Assembly: GCA_964019135.1 (NCBI GenBank)
Contig: OZ025248.1
Location: 34,403,670-34,467,669 of the forward strand
Direction of reading: 5' to 3'
Origin: Arenicola marina
Taxonomy: Eukaryota; Annelida; Polychaeta; Arenicolidae
DNA length: 64,000 nt
Shown here: one piece after another, positions 50,401 to 61,578 of the stretch
How positions within the stretch are numbered: the first letter of the stretch is position 1
Layout: each line of letters opens with the position of its first letter
Notes under the pieces: model-generated
The model's input: only the letters and a program-made list of their open reading frames with translations
Databases searched by the model: none
What the model was told of the DNA's origin: nothing
Translations under genes and position numbers: made by a program

Positions 50401-51791
50401 AGCTGTGACCTCAGACGGCCAAGCGCTGATGTGTTTGCTGATGCCATAGGCCATGGGGTGGAGCGTGGTTGTCCAGTGTGTGTGACACACTGATCAGCAG
50501 CTTCCCCCCTCCCCACCCACACCCACACCCACATCCACACCCACACCCACACACACACCCTGACATGGCAGAATCCACATAGACGCCCAGCCCCACCCCA
50601 ACCCCGCCCCGACATGGCAGCCTACATAGACGCCCACCCTCTATCCAACCCCCAGCGATCTCCATGCCCTTCAGGACGAGTGCTGTAAGCCCGTGGATGC
50701 CCATTGGATTGGCTGGCGGGTAGGAGAACCCACCAGACTCCTGACCATCCCTCAAACAAACGACAGAATAATGGCAGGAAAACTTTAGATAGTGTGGGAC
50801 GGCGGAAAACATCGCCACCAGCAGTGAATAAAGACTTCGAGGTTTAGTGACAACATTGCGATCAGCATTAGGATCTGGCCTGTTCTCTGTTCTGTTTGTC
50901 AAGAGGAGATGTTAGTACGAGCGCCCACTTCTATACTGGTGTCAAAGGCTCAAATCCATCGCTTTGTAATTACGGTATCAAGGAAATAAATTAACCTTGA
51001 CTAAAAATATTGACACACAAAAATTACACAAAGGACACCTCAAGCAATTTTTTTTTTAAATATTTAATCCTATGTAGTTATTAAGACCATGTATTCATCC
51101 AAGGTCCGTAATATGAACAATAATAATGATTTTCTTTGTCCACAAGTGATACATCGCCAGTAAATAAACAGACACGCACAACCCTTCCCCCGCCTGGATG
51201 CTCCATCAACATCTTACACCGTTATCATAGGGTCCCTCTTCCGCCGTCATCCACGTCCCCCTTCCAGCTGTTTGTTCGTCAGCCGGATAACAGCGATCGG
51301 CCTGCATAGACCGCAGACCTACGCATAACAGCTCCCAGATACACTCTACAAGCTTCACGTATTTAATTTCTGTGAAGGCCGAGCCCAGCGCAACCCAAGG
51401 AGACAGAGGCAGAGACATCCATGGTCGAATGTTGTTTATTACTGGAGAGTATATACCCCCCGGGATATGCAGCGCTAGTGGCGGGACTTGCTAATATGCT
51501 TCATATTACGGGCTGTATGGCTTGATACAATAGGGAGGAGTAGAGGCTGGGAGGGGACGGGGGCGACCAGTTTATTTAATGGAAAATATATGACGTCTTT
51601 GGCCTAAGTAGAGGCTGAACCCACTGGTTATGAAGAAACATGAGGTTGACATTTGCAGAGAAAAGTATTTGTCTTCCCATCGGCACGGATGCTATTGTTT
51701 CTCCGTTAAGCTGTCTCAAGCGCAACCCGCTATATCTGAGCCCAATTATTATCTGATACCTCCATATATATACAGTTATCTCGGGGCTCAG

Positions 51792-52054
51792 CCAATTAGA
51801 TTCCTAGTCACGTGTTTTTTGCGCTTCCGACCATCAAGGCCAAAAGTCGTCTGCTCGATAAATATCATCGCGCCGCGAGATTACCACAGAGACTGCCACG
51901 CACGAGACTTCCACGCACGAGACTGCGGTCGGTGTGTCCGATGATAAACATGCTCCCCCGTGTCCCTGTTGCTGACATACTCACCCATCACAACCATGGG
52001 TGACTGTACGCTGGACGGGCTTCGGAAGACCACCCGGAGCCAGCTTCCGGGGTA
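51792..52054 (+). promoter_or_regulatory. Promoter-like block and candidate first exon, unit 4
   Basis: CCAAT, CACGTG and TATA-like elements as in unit 2. ATG at 51996, donor-like GTAAAT at 52052. The encoded 18 residues equal unit 1. Confidence 0.35.
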
Positions 52055-54134
52055 AATGCCTTCGGTTGTTAACGGTGGCTCCGTAGTTTTTTCTCGTTGC
52101 CATATATCATATGATGATATGATATTGTGACATGGGGAGAATGTCCTACAATAAGGTCTGCTTTTTTGGGGGATTTAACATATAAATTGCTAAATGCTCA
52201 CCTGATTAAAATAATAAGCTTTCCATGAAACTGGTAATGTTACCGATGTTTCTATGTCGGTTAGATTCACATAATTCGCTCGCATAACAGGCGAGTGGAT
52301 TTTGCGGGGGTTTCTTTATGATACAACTAGACATGGCATGGGCAGGTCACAGGTTGGTATTTCGCGTCGTATTAGCTATTTGCACAAGGAATGAAGTCGT
52401 GCTACACGATGTGACGTCATGTTATGATTTTTGGTCCGTCAAACAGTAAATCCTTTATGAGTCAGCAAGCTACAGACACCAGCCAAATGTAATACAACGC
52501 TCAAGCCTTGAACTTTTGGGCGTCGGTGTGCGTGATCTGTATCGCACTCCACCCAATCGATCACATGACTTGAATTGCAACATTTCTTACGATGCTTGAC
52601 AATATGCTACCATTTAATTGTTGCTATTAAACCGGCGCCAAATTCTGAACTCCTCTACCTTGGGACCAATTAAAGCATGGCCAGTGACAGTTCTATAGAT
52701 TGCCATAAATGCTTCGGAATTACCTGGGCAGATGTCGCATCAATATATCTCGCTAGAATGTGATTGTATCCGAACCGAAGCAGAGTTAAAACCCATTTGT
52801 TCATTGATCTTCGGCCGTGGGACAGCATTTGTGATGACGGATAACCAACTTATCTTTAATTCTTTGCTGGTAGATTCATAACCAAGTCAGACATTAATTG
52901 CCATGAGACCTTTGGCACGAACAGAACTGATGGAATATATCAGAACCGAAACGCCAGTCCTTTATATTATCTACCGTGCCGTTGCGCAAGAAATAAATTT
53001 AATGTTTTTCTATCATGGAGACCAGCTGTGGCATAACACAGACAAAATGTGATGTCTATTATCTGTAAATAGCGTTCTGCGTTATCTTATTCACATCAGC
53101 ATTGATACATACTGATCCATGTATACCGCGCCGTTGTCAGTATTCTCCATGTATCACTCAATCAACGATTAAAAACCACTCCCAACCCAATCTCCCACTA
53201 CCTCCTCCACCCTCCTCTGTGAAAATGAAGTCTCAGATGGATCAATGTTTTGGGCCACATTACCGAGCATATAGACTGAACCCGAACAGGAAACGCATTG
53301 GGATGCTGAAATGCCCCCACCCCCCTCCTTCCACCTATATGTCTTATACATGTATTCAAATATGATCACTACCGTCTACAATTGGCTTGAGAATTCATCC
53401 GTGAGCCCACCGAGGGGTCCGGGGAGGAGGTGTTCACCCTTTATGTCTGAGCCCACCCTCACCCACGCATCTACCCCCTTGGTTGAGGGGGTCCACCAAC
53501 ACTCCGCTGCGCCACTTGTAATGCACATCGTTGACATATTAATCTCGAGCCGAGACATATTGTCGTCACACATATCCGGCTTGGCGACTGCCTCACATGA
53601 TTCAGACTTGACCTGATCAACATCAACATCAACATGACGCTGGACACCGCAAACATACACCCCGAGGCCGCTGTGATGGGATGGGGCCGAAAGGGACCGT
53701 GTCAGAATCGGATATATTAATTAAATTACGATTAAATTAATAAATGCTAGAACATATTAGATGCTTAGATGCGGTTGAATTCATGTTATATATATATTAA
53801 AAAATATATAATAGTGTAACATTTATTGATCTTTGTAACAAACGGTGTATTGTCTAAATCCAAGGGATGTCCTTTTCTAACATCTGCATCGCCCATAAAG
53901 CCAAGCTAGCTTCAGTAGTTGACCTTTACGCGAGCCCAATCCAGTGGCATCAACAGATGCTTCAGAATGAGTCAAATACCAACGCGACAATAAAAACAAC
54001 CCCCTAAATTCGCTTTCCTCTGGTATCGATTGCATTTAAACATGTTTTACATCACAATTAGAAAACTCCGCACCTGTACTGTCGGTTATTGCCTTGCTCT
54101 TTGCGACGTCCGTGGCATAGCGACCAACACATCA

Positions 54135-54148
54135 CCGCCCCCTGGTGA
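54135..54148 (-). promoter_or_regulatory. CTCF-consensus-like site, unit 5
   Basis: CCGCCCCCTGGTGA, 13 of 14 consensus positions. Confidence 0.45.
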
Positions 54149-54616
54149 TGGTGGGAGTCACCCGGCCTGGCCGACGAGGCCTTGTCACGTGACCGCCAGG
54201 ATCCACATACCACAACTCGCTCCTCGACAGCGGCACCTTTGATATTACGAGCGCGCGCCGTTATTTTCTTTGGATCATCCCCATCGTTATTAACAAAAAC
54301 CTGAAAGTCGATAATTTAATTGCCTAGTGACTAGCTTAGTCATAAACCGGATGAGCACCCGATGCCAAACATGTTTATACACCACATCCGCGTCGCTGGA
54401 TACAGTGCCGCACGTGTTTGTTGACCTCGTCTAGGCTGGGGCCCTGGAAACCGATGTATATATATATATAGCAACGGTTATGGGTATTTTATATCTGTGC
54501 GCATGTCTGAGGTTTCGCATTAAATGCCCGGGAGTACTGCAGGCGTTTTATAAGGGTTATCAGGTAATAAGGGTGAAAAAGCGAGTGTTATTCCAGCAAA
54601 TGTCAAGCTGACACCG

Positions 54617-54637
54617 TGACGTCATAACATGGCGGCT
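54617..54637 (+). promoter_or_regulatory. CRE plus ATGGCGGC element, unit 5
   Basis: TGACGTCA and ATGGCGGC intact, although the small frame opened by this ATG is cut by a stop (CAAATTAGC) in this unit. Confidence 0.4.
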
Positions 54638-57600
54638 GAGGTAGCTATCGGCCCTAAAGACCGGGTGACGCATCGGGTTACAAATTAGCTTTCTGTGGGC
54701 TTCGTGACGGTTTAGTAGTGTTTATCCACGGCCGTTTCTCTTTCAGACCGTGGTGACAGAGAGAAACCATAGAGAGCCTCACTAACTGCAAAAAACAAGC
54801 TGACGAACCGTGATTACGCCGACCTCTGTTACAACTGCAAATGAGATTAAACCGCGTAACTGGTATAATCTAGAACCAAATGCGCAGTTAATAACTGCGT
54901 GCGATTTGTTCAGAGATTGGGCCTAATTACTGGAAGGACGACTTCGCTTTTGATGTACCAAGGAAATGATGTGTATTTTTTCGTCTGTCAATAATGTTGC
55001 TACTCATGTTTGATAAATACAAATACTAGTAATGTTTTATGAGTGTAACAACTACCTTTTTATCAATAGAATAACTACTACTTTTGCATTAGCACACTAG
55101 TAAGAATATTGCGATTAGTACTGTTATAGCTACTCGTAACTCACTCAAGGATAGTTCTATATGGGTTGTAGACATATAATGAGCTCTAAAGGTCACACGG
55201 GGAAGGCAGCGTTTCGGGGTCACGTGATATCAGACACGGACTTCGCGTTCTCGACGCCTAAGGTGAGGACAATACCCGACTTGAGGAGTTAATCTGATGA
55301 CTGCGACAGGACTGCTGACAACTGATCTGGGGCACCCCTTCCCTTAACTATTACCCAATCGCCATAGCCCCCCCCCCCCTCTCGCCGCATATCATCCACG
55401 AAGCCAACCCTTCTTCAACTCATCTTCAATACAAACTCAAAGCTGCTTGAGCTCTTTCTGTAGGCGTACCTATTATTGATGGCTGGGATGAAGGGACCTG
55501 AATTAGGGTACTCGAGCTAAGATGTTTGGTATCCAGTGATGGGATAATGGAGCCTGAATCAGGGTACACGAGCCAAGATGTTTGATATCGAATGGTGGGA
55601 AGATGGAGTTTGAATTAGAGTGCATGAGCCAAGATGACCATGGCGACCAAGGACATCCACTGGGGGGGTGGGGGGGGAGGGGCTTAGTCTGCCAACGGGT
55701 ACGATTGCAATACACTTGGGGGTGGAACATGTCAGTGAAAAGACAAATGCACTGCAGTCTTTATCTGTCAAAGGGCAAAGACACTCCTGGGGCTCTTGCC
55801 TGTCACCGGATAGGTACACTCAACAGGGGTTGTGTTTTTCATCTTGTCGACTAGGGAGACTCAGTAGGAGGGTTGATTCATCATCGTCCCGGTAAGCTCT
55901 CTATCGATGGGCATGACCTTTACCTTCATTCGTCTCTTGATTAATAAAGACATCCCCGAGTTTAAGCTTCATGTTTCATATCGGTAACATCGTTTCTAGT
56001 TTGCTGTTAAATATTAAGACACCTTCTTCTATGGCGCTTTATTAGCCAGTGCGTAACTAAATCTTCTGCCAAACTGTCAGCGGTATCTACTTTGGCCTTT
56101 TTGTGTGTCTGAGGCTCTGTTTCCTGTTGGCCTTGATGGGTCAGCCGGTAAAGACATCTTCTGTGGACCTCTTTTCATCGGCGGTTAAAGGCATCGTCTC
56201 TTGACATTTAGTTTATCTGAGGCTAAAGAAATATTGTCTCAGTCTTTTGTTGTCAGGCGGTAAATGTATATTCTGTGGATCTCTTTCCATTAATGGGTAT
56301 CAACATCTTCTATGACCAGATATTTTTCCGATGGTAAATGCAGTCTGTGAGGGGGCATAAGAGGCAGCTATTGCCTTTTATATGTTGCCTGTTCCAATGC
56401 ATGTCTTTATCAGCGAAGAGAGAAGACCTATTCCATGGGTCTTTGTTTGCAGGTTAAGCGGCATTGTCTTGTGCTGGGTAAAGCAACCCCCTCCAAGGAG
56501 GTTTGTTTGCCACGAGGTACATACAACCACTACAATAGAAGTTTTTTTTTGTCTCATGAAAGTGAAAGTTATCAGCCCGCAGGATCGGCATCCTGTGACC
56601 CAATAATACTCTTGTTCGCCAGAGCAGTATTTAAATCGCAATTGACACAGGATCGCTAACAGAGTGTCTTGGGGAGAAAAAGGATCGGGTAATGAAAGTC
56701 TTTATTCTCTGCAAACGAAAACATAGATGTTCGGACGGAGAAGAAATGAACGACAAAGGTTTTGTCGTCCATATTTCGATAATGTCGGCCGGATACTGCG
56801 GAGAGGAATAAAGCGAGAGGCCCCGAGAGGCCTCCCCACACTTCACTCCCCCTCAAGTTTTGCTGTCACCCTATCCCCCACAGGGCCTACACCGTTGGGG
56901 GTGTTTGCTGTATTAGCATCTACTCTCTGGCCTGTTCTCTGTTCTGTTTGTCAAGAGGAGATGTTAGTACGAGCGCCCACTTCTATACTGGTGTCAGAGG
57001 CTCAAATCCATCGCTTTGTAGTTACGGCATCAAGGAAATACATTAACCTTGACTAAAAATAATGACACACAAAAATTACTCAAAGGACACCTCAAGCAAC
57101 TTTTTTTAAAATATTTAATCCTATGTAGTTATTAAGACCATGTATTCATCCAAGGTCCGTAATATGAACAATAATAATGATTTTCTTTGTCCACAAGCGA
57201 TACATCGCCAGTAAATAAACAGACACGCACAACGCTTCCCCCGCCTGGATGCTCCATCAACATCTTACACCGTTATCATAGGGTTCCCCTTCCGCCGTCA
57301 TCCACGTCCCCCTTCCAGCTGTTTGTTCGTCAGCCGGATAGCAGCGATCGGCCTGCATAGACCGCAGACCTACGCATAACAGCTCCCAGATACACTCTAC
57401 AAGCTTCACGTATTTAATTTCTGTGAAGGCCGAACCCAGCGCAACCCAAGGAGACAGAGGCAGAGACATCCATGGTCGAATGTTGTTTATTACTGGAGAA
57501 TATATACCCCCCGGGATATGCAGCACTAGTGGCGGGACTTGCTGATATGCTTCATATTACGGGCTGTATGGCTTGATACAATAGGGAGGAGTAGAGGCTG

Positions 57601-57843
57601 GGAGGGGACGGGGGCGACCAGTTTATTTAATGGAAAATATATGACGTCTTTGGCCTAAGTAGAGGCTGAACCCACTGGTTATGAAGAAACATGAGGTTGA
57701 CATTTGCAGAGAAATGTATTTGTCTTCCCATCCGCACGGATGCTATTGTTTCTCCGTTAAGTTGTCTCAAGCGCAACCCGCTATATCTGAGCCCAATTAT
57801 TATCTGATACCTCCATATGTATAAAGTTATCGCGCGGCTCAGC

Positions 57844-58105
57844 CAATGAGATTCCTAGTCACGTGTTTTTTGCGCTTCCGACCATCAAGGCCAAAAGTCG
57901 TCTGCTCGATAAATATCATCGCGCCGCGAGATTACCACAGAGACTGCCACGCACGAGACTTCCACGCACGAGACTGCGGTCGGTGTGTCCGATGATAAAC
58001 ATGCTCCCCCGTGTCCCTGTTGCTGACATACTCACCCATCACAACCATGGGTGACTGTACGCTGGACGGGCTTCGGAAGACCACCCGGAGCCAGTTTCCG
58101 GGGTA
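57844..58105 (+). promoter_or_regulatory. Promoter-like block and candidate first exon, unit 5
   Basis: CCAAT becomes CCAATG but is kept; CACGTG and the TATA-like element are kept. ATG at 58047, donor-like GTAAAT at 58103. Encoded segment MGDCTLDGLRKTTRSQFP, one residue different from unit 1. Confidence 0.35.
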
Positions 58106-58262
58106 AATGCCTTCGGTTGTTTACAGCCGCTCATCATTTTTTCTCCTTGCCGACATGGATATTGTGACATGGGGAGAGTGACTTAAAACAACGTCTGTTT
58201 GACTTTTTTAGTTTAAGATATAAATTATTAAATGCTTACCTGACTAAAATAATGAGGTTTTC

Positions 58263-58358
58263 ATGAAACTTGCCCCAAAAAACAGATACCAAGGTTCGAA
58301 CCCACGACCGGTTGATCTGCAGTTCAGTTTGTTTACCAACTGAGCTAAGGAGGTTCCC
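58263..58358 (-). mobile_element. tRNA-derived SINE in the spacer before unit 6
   Basis: A box TAGCTCAGTTGG (58336-58347) and B box GGTTCGAACC (58293-58302) intact on the minus strand. Nearly identical to the copy at 45001-45096. Confidence 0.8.
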
Positions 58359-59625
58359 ATTTATGCAATAATTGCACATATGAACCGTTCAAAATACGTG
58401 CCTCAAACGGGAGCAATGTCAGCTGATCAGACCTGGAAACAGTAGATAGAAAATATCCAGCCAGCAAGACTGGACTGTTTGGTGCGGTATGCGCTGCTCA
58501 GGGAAATAGTGTATAACTGACCGGTATAGTGACGTTTAAGATTGCGATACGCATTGAAGTTAGAATTGATGATTTTGGGTCCGTCAAACAGTAATTCCTA
58601 CATGAGTCAGCAACCTACAGACACCAGCCAAATGTAATGGAACGCTCAAGCCTTGAACTTTTGGGCGTCGGTGTGCGTGACCTGTATCGCACTCCACCCA
58701 ATCGATCACATGACTTGAATTGCAACATTTCTTTCGACGCTTCACAAAATGCTACCATTTAATTGTTGCTATTAAACCGGCGGCAAATTCTGAACTCTTC
58801 TCCCTCGGGGCCAATTAAAGCACGGCCAGTGACAGTTCTATAGATTGCCATAAATGCTTCGGAATTACCTGGGCAGATGCCGCATCAATATATCTCGCTA
58901 GAATGTGATTGTATCCGAACCGAAGCAGAGTTAAAACCCATTTGTTCATTGATCTTCGGTCGTGGGACAGCATTTGTGATGACGGATAACCAATTTATCT
59001 TTAATTCTTTGCTAGTAGATTCATAACCAAGTCAGACATTAATTGCCATGAGACCTTTGGCACGAACAGAACTGATGGAATATATCAGAACCGAAACGCC
59101 AGTCGTTTATATTATCTACCGTGCCGTTGCGCAAGAAATATATTTAATGTTTTTCTATTATGGAGACCAGCTGTGGCATAACGCAGACAAAATGTGTCTA
59201 TTATCTGTAAATAGCGTTCTGCGTTATCTTATCCACATCAACATTGATACATACTGATCCATGTATACCGCGCAGTTATCGGTATTCTCCATGTATCGCT
59301 CAGTCAACGATTAAAAACCACTCCCAACCCAATCTCCCACTACCTCCTCCACCCTCCTCTGTGAAAATGAAGTCTCAGATGGATCAATGTTTTGGGCCAC
59401 CTTACTGAGCATATAGACTGAACCTGAACAGGAAACTCATTGGGATGCTGAAATGCCCCCACCCCCCTCCTTCCACCTATATGTCTTATACATGTATTCA
59501 AATATGATCACTATACCGTCTACAATTGGCTTGAGAATTCATCTGTGAGCCCACCGAGGGATCCGGGGAGGAGGTGTTCACCCTTTATGTCTGTAGCTCC
59601 GTTGGTTGAGTCTGCAATGGTGCTA

Positions 59626-60364
59626 CAGTAAAATCTCTCTAAGTCGACCGATGTCGGGTTACAGAATATCTTTCCGATACTTTATTCGTGGCAAAAAAAC
59701 AAACAGAAACAAAGATGTTTTCACAATACAATGTAGTTTTTGTTTATTTGGAAAGTCTGGTATTCAAATATACATGTACAAGTATTGACTTTTGCAGAAA
59801 TTTCTATGTCGAAACTTGCTTGGCGGTTGCTTTAGCTTTCCCTCACGTTCCTTCGTGCCGATGAGTTCTACCTTCCGTGAAAGTGGAAGCTCCTTCGCAT
59901 TTTTCCGTATTGCTGCCATGACGCTGAGTGAAATAATGATTCATAAGACCAATATCCATACTTTATATAGCCGCTACTTATATCTTACGTGTGTGTTGTA
60001 ACAAGAGGTAGTTTTATGATCAAGACCATCAAAGCTTACGCCGTTCACAGGTGTATCGCTCGATTGTATGTGGTCTAAAGGTATCGAGTTTGGTGATCAA
60101 GATTATCAAAGCTTCAATGCATACTCTAACAACATATAACAACACGAAACATGTTTCACACATTTGTAGAGCGCTAGACTTAGGGAATATGAAATAGGGC
60201 GTTGGGACCAAAAGGATCGATCGACTTACAGAGTAGGGAGGGGATCGGGTTAGAAAATACTGTTACAATGCTAAAGTATAGGCCGATCGTGGGGACTGGA
60301 AAAAATCGATTGAGTTAGGAATGCGATCGGGTTATGGAGGCGGTCGGGCAGGGAGGTTTTTCTG
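59626..60364 (-). mobile_element. Pogo/Tigger-like non-autonomous DNA transposon, unit 6 only
   Basis: Flanked by TA on both sides (59624-59625 and 60365-60366). The left end CAGTAAAATCTCTCTAAGTC and the reverse complement of the right end, CAGAAAAACCTCCCTGCCCG, are imperfect inverted repeats that share CAG, AAAA, CTC and CT blocks and a nearby CGACC. Ends of the form CAGTNNAACCTC with TA duplication are typical of pogo/Tigger elements. It interrupts sequence homologous to 25275-25300 of unit 1 (TTGAGTCTGCA on the left, GGACACGCC on the right), so units 1 and 4 give an approximate empty site. An internal repeat, TGATCAAGAYYATCAAAGCT, occurs at about 60018 and 60094. Length 739 bp, far below an autonomous element. 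Confidence 0.75.
59764..59919 (-). pseudogene. Truncated pogo/Tigger-type transposase N-terminus
   Basis: A minus-strand frame starts at ATG 59919 and ends at a TGA at 59764-59766 (51 residues). Residues 4-23 read IRKNAKELPLSRKVELIGTK. The pattern (basic stretch, then LPLSRKVELI) resembles the start of the CENP-B/pogo-type helix-turn-helix at the N-terminus of Tigger transposases. About 20 residues later the resemblance fades, and the catalytic DDE region is absent. It lies inside the TIR element in the orientation expected if the right end is the gene's 5' side. I read it as a relic left by internal deletion of an autonomous parent. Family assignment is from pattern memory only. Confidence 0.5.
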
Positions 60365-61085
60365 TATTTGGATTGGACACGCCTCCAGCCCCCCCCCCCC
60401 GTGCCCACCCGCACAGACGCAACCACCCCCTTGGTTGATGGGGTGCACCAACCACTCCGTCGAGCCACTTGTAGTGAACATCGTTTATACATTAATCTCG
60501 AGCCGAGACATATTGTCCTTACATATATCCTGCTTGCCGAGTGCCTCACATGCTTCAGACTTGACCTGATCACATCAACATGTACCTGACGGTGGACACC
60601 GCAAACATACACTCCGAGGCCGCTGTGATGAGATGGGGCAGAAAGGGACCGTGTCAGAATCGGATATATTAATTCAATTATGATTAAATGAATAAATGCT
60701 AGAAAGTATTAGGTGCTTAGATGCGGTTGATTTCATGTTATATATATATTTTATATTTAAAAATAATAATATAACATTTATTGATCTTTGTAACACAGGG
60801 TATATTGTCTAAATCCAAGGGATGTCCTTTTTTAACACTGCATCCATAAAGCCAAGCAAACCTGAGTGGCTAACCTTCACGCGAGCCCAATCCAGTGGCA
60901 ACAACAGATCCTCCAGAATTAGTCAAATACCAACGCGACAATAAAAACAACCCCCTAAATTCGCTTTCCTCTGGTATCGATTGCATTTAAACATGTTTTA
61001 CATCGCGATTAGAAAACTCCGCACCTGTACTGTCGGTTATTGCCTTGCTCTTTGCGACGTCCGTGGCATAGCGACCGACACATCA

Positions 61086-61099
61086 CCGCCCCCTGGTGG
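61086..61099 (-). promoter_or_regulatory. CTCF-consensus-like site, unit 6
   Basis: CCGCCCCCTGGTGG, 14 of 14 consensus positions. Confidence 0.5.
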
Positions 61100-61557
61100 T
61101 GGCGGGAGTCACCCTGCCTGGCCGACGAGGCCTTGTCACGTGACCGCCAGGATCCACATATCACAACTCGCTCCTCGACAGCGGCACCTTTGATATTACG
61201 AGCGCGCGCCGTTATTTTCTTTGCATCATCTCCATCGTTATTAACAAAAACCTGAAAGTCGATAATTTAATTGCCTAGTGACTAGTTTAGCCATAAACCG
61301 GATGAGCACCCGATGTGTAGCATGTTTATACACCACATCCGCGTGGCTGGGTACCTAGCAGCACGTGTTTGACGACCCCGTCTGGGCTGGGGCCCTGCAA
61401 ACCGATGTATATATATATAGCAACGGTTATGGGTATTTTACATCTGTGCGCATGTCGGAGGGGTTTCGCATTAAATGCCCGGAGGTACTGCAGGCTTTTT
61501 ATAAGGGACTCGTTATCAGGTAATAAGGGGAAAAATGGTGCGTTATTGCAGCAAACG

Positions 61558-61578
61558 TGACGTCATAACATGGTGGCC
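61558..61578 (+). promoter_or_regulatory. CRE plus ATGG element, unit 6
   Basis: TGACGTCA is intact although its left flank has been shortened; the following motif is ATGGTGGC instead of ATGGCGGC. The CRE is the better conserved part. Confidence 0.4.

Larger units (their letters stand above)
45316..52432 (+). repeat. Macrosatellite unit 4 (7117 bp)
   Basis: Fourth copy, nearly the same length and structure as unit 1: SINE spacer before, plain spacer after, long head, short mid part. Its right half carries the shortened GTATATTCTTTCC near 49392 seen in unit 3, so it is not a simple duplicate of unit 1. Confidence 0.95.
52433..58577 (+). repeat. Macrosatellite unit 5 (6145 bp)
   Basis: Fifth copy, shortest and most diverged. 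Plain spacer before, SINE spacer after. Relative to unit 4 it lacks about 293 bases (unit 4 47866-48158; junction near 55006) and about 838 bases (unit 4 50039-50876; junction near 56928 on the microhomology TCT). It keeps the extra mid pieces near 54150-54232 and the phrase AAAGGCATCGTCTCTTGACA near 56188, shared only with unit 6. Confidence 0.95.
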
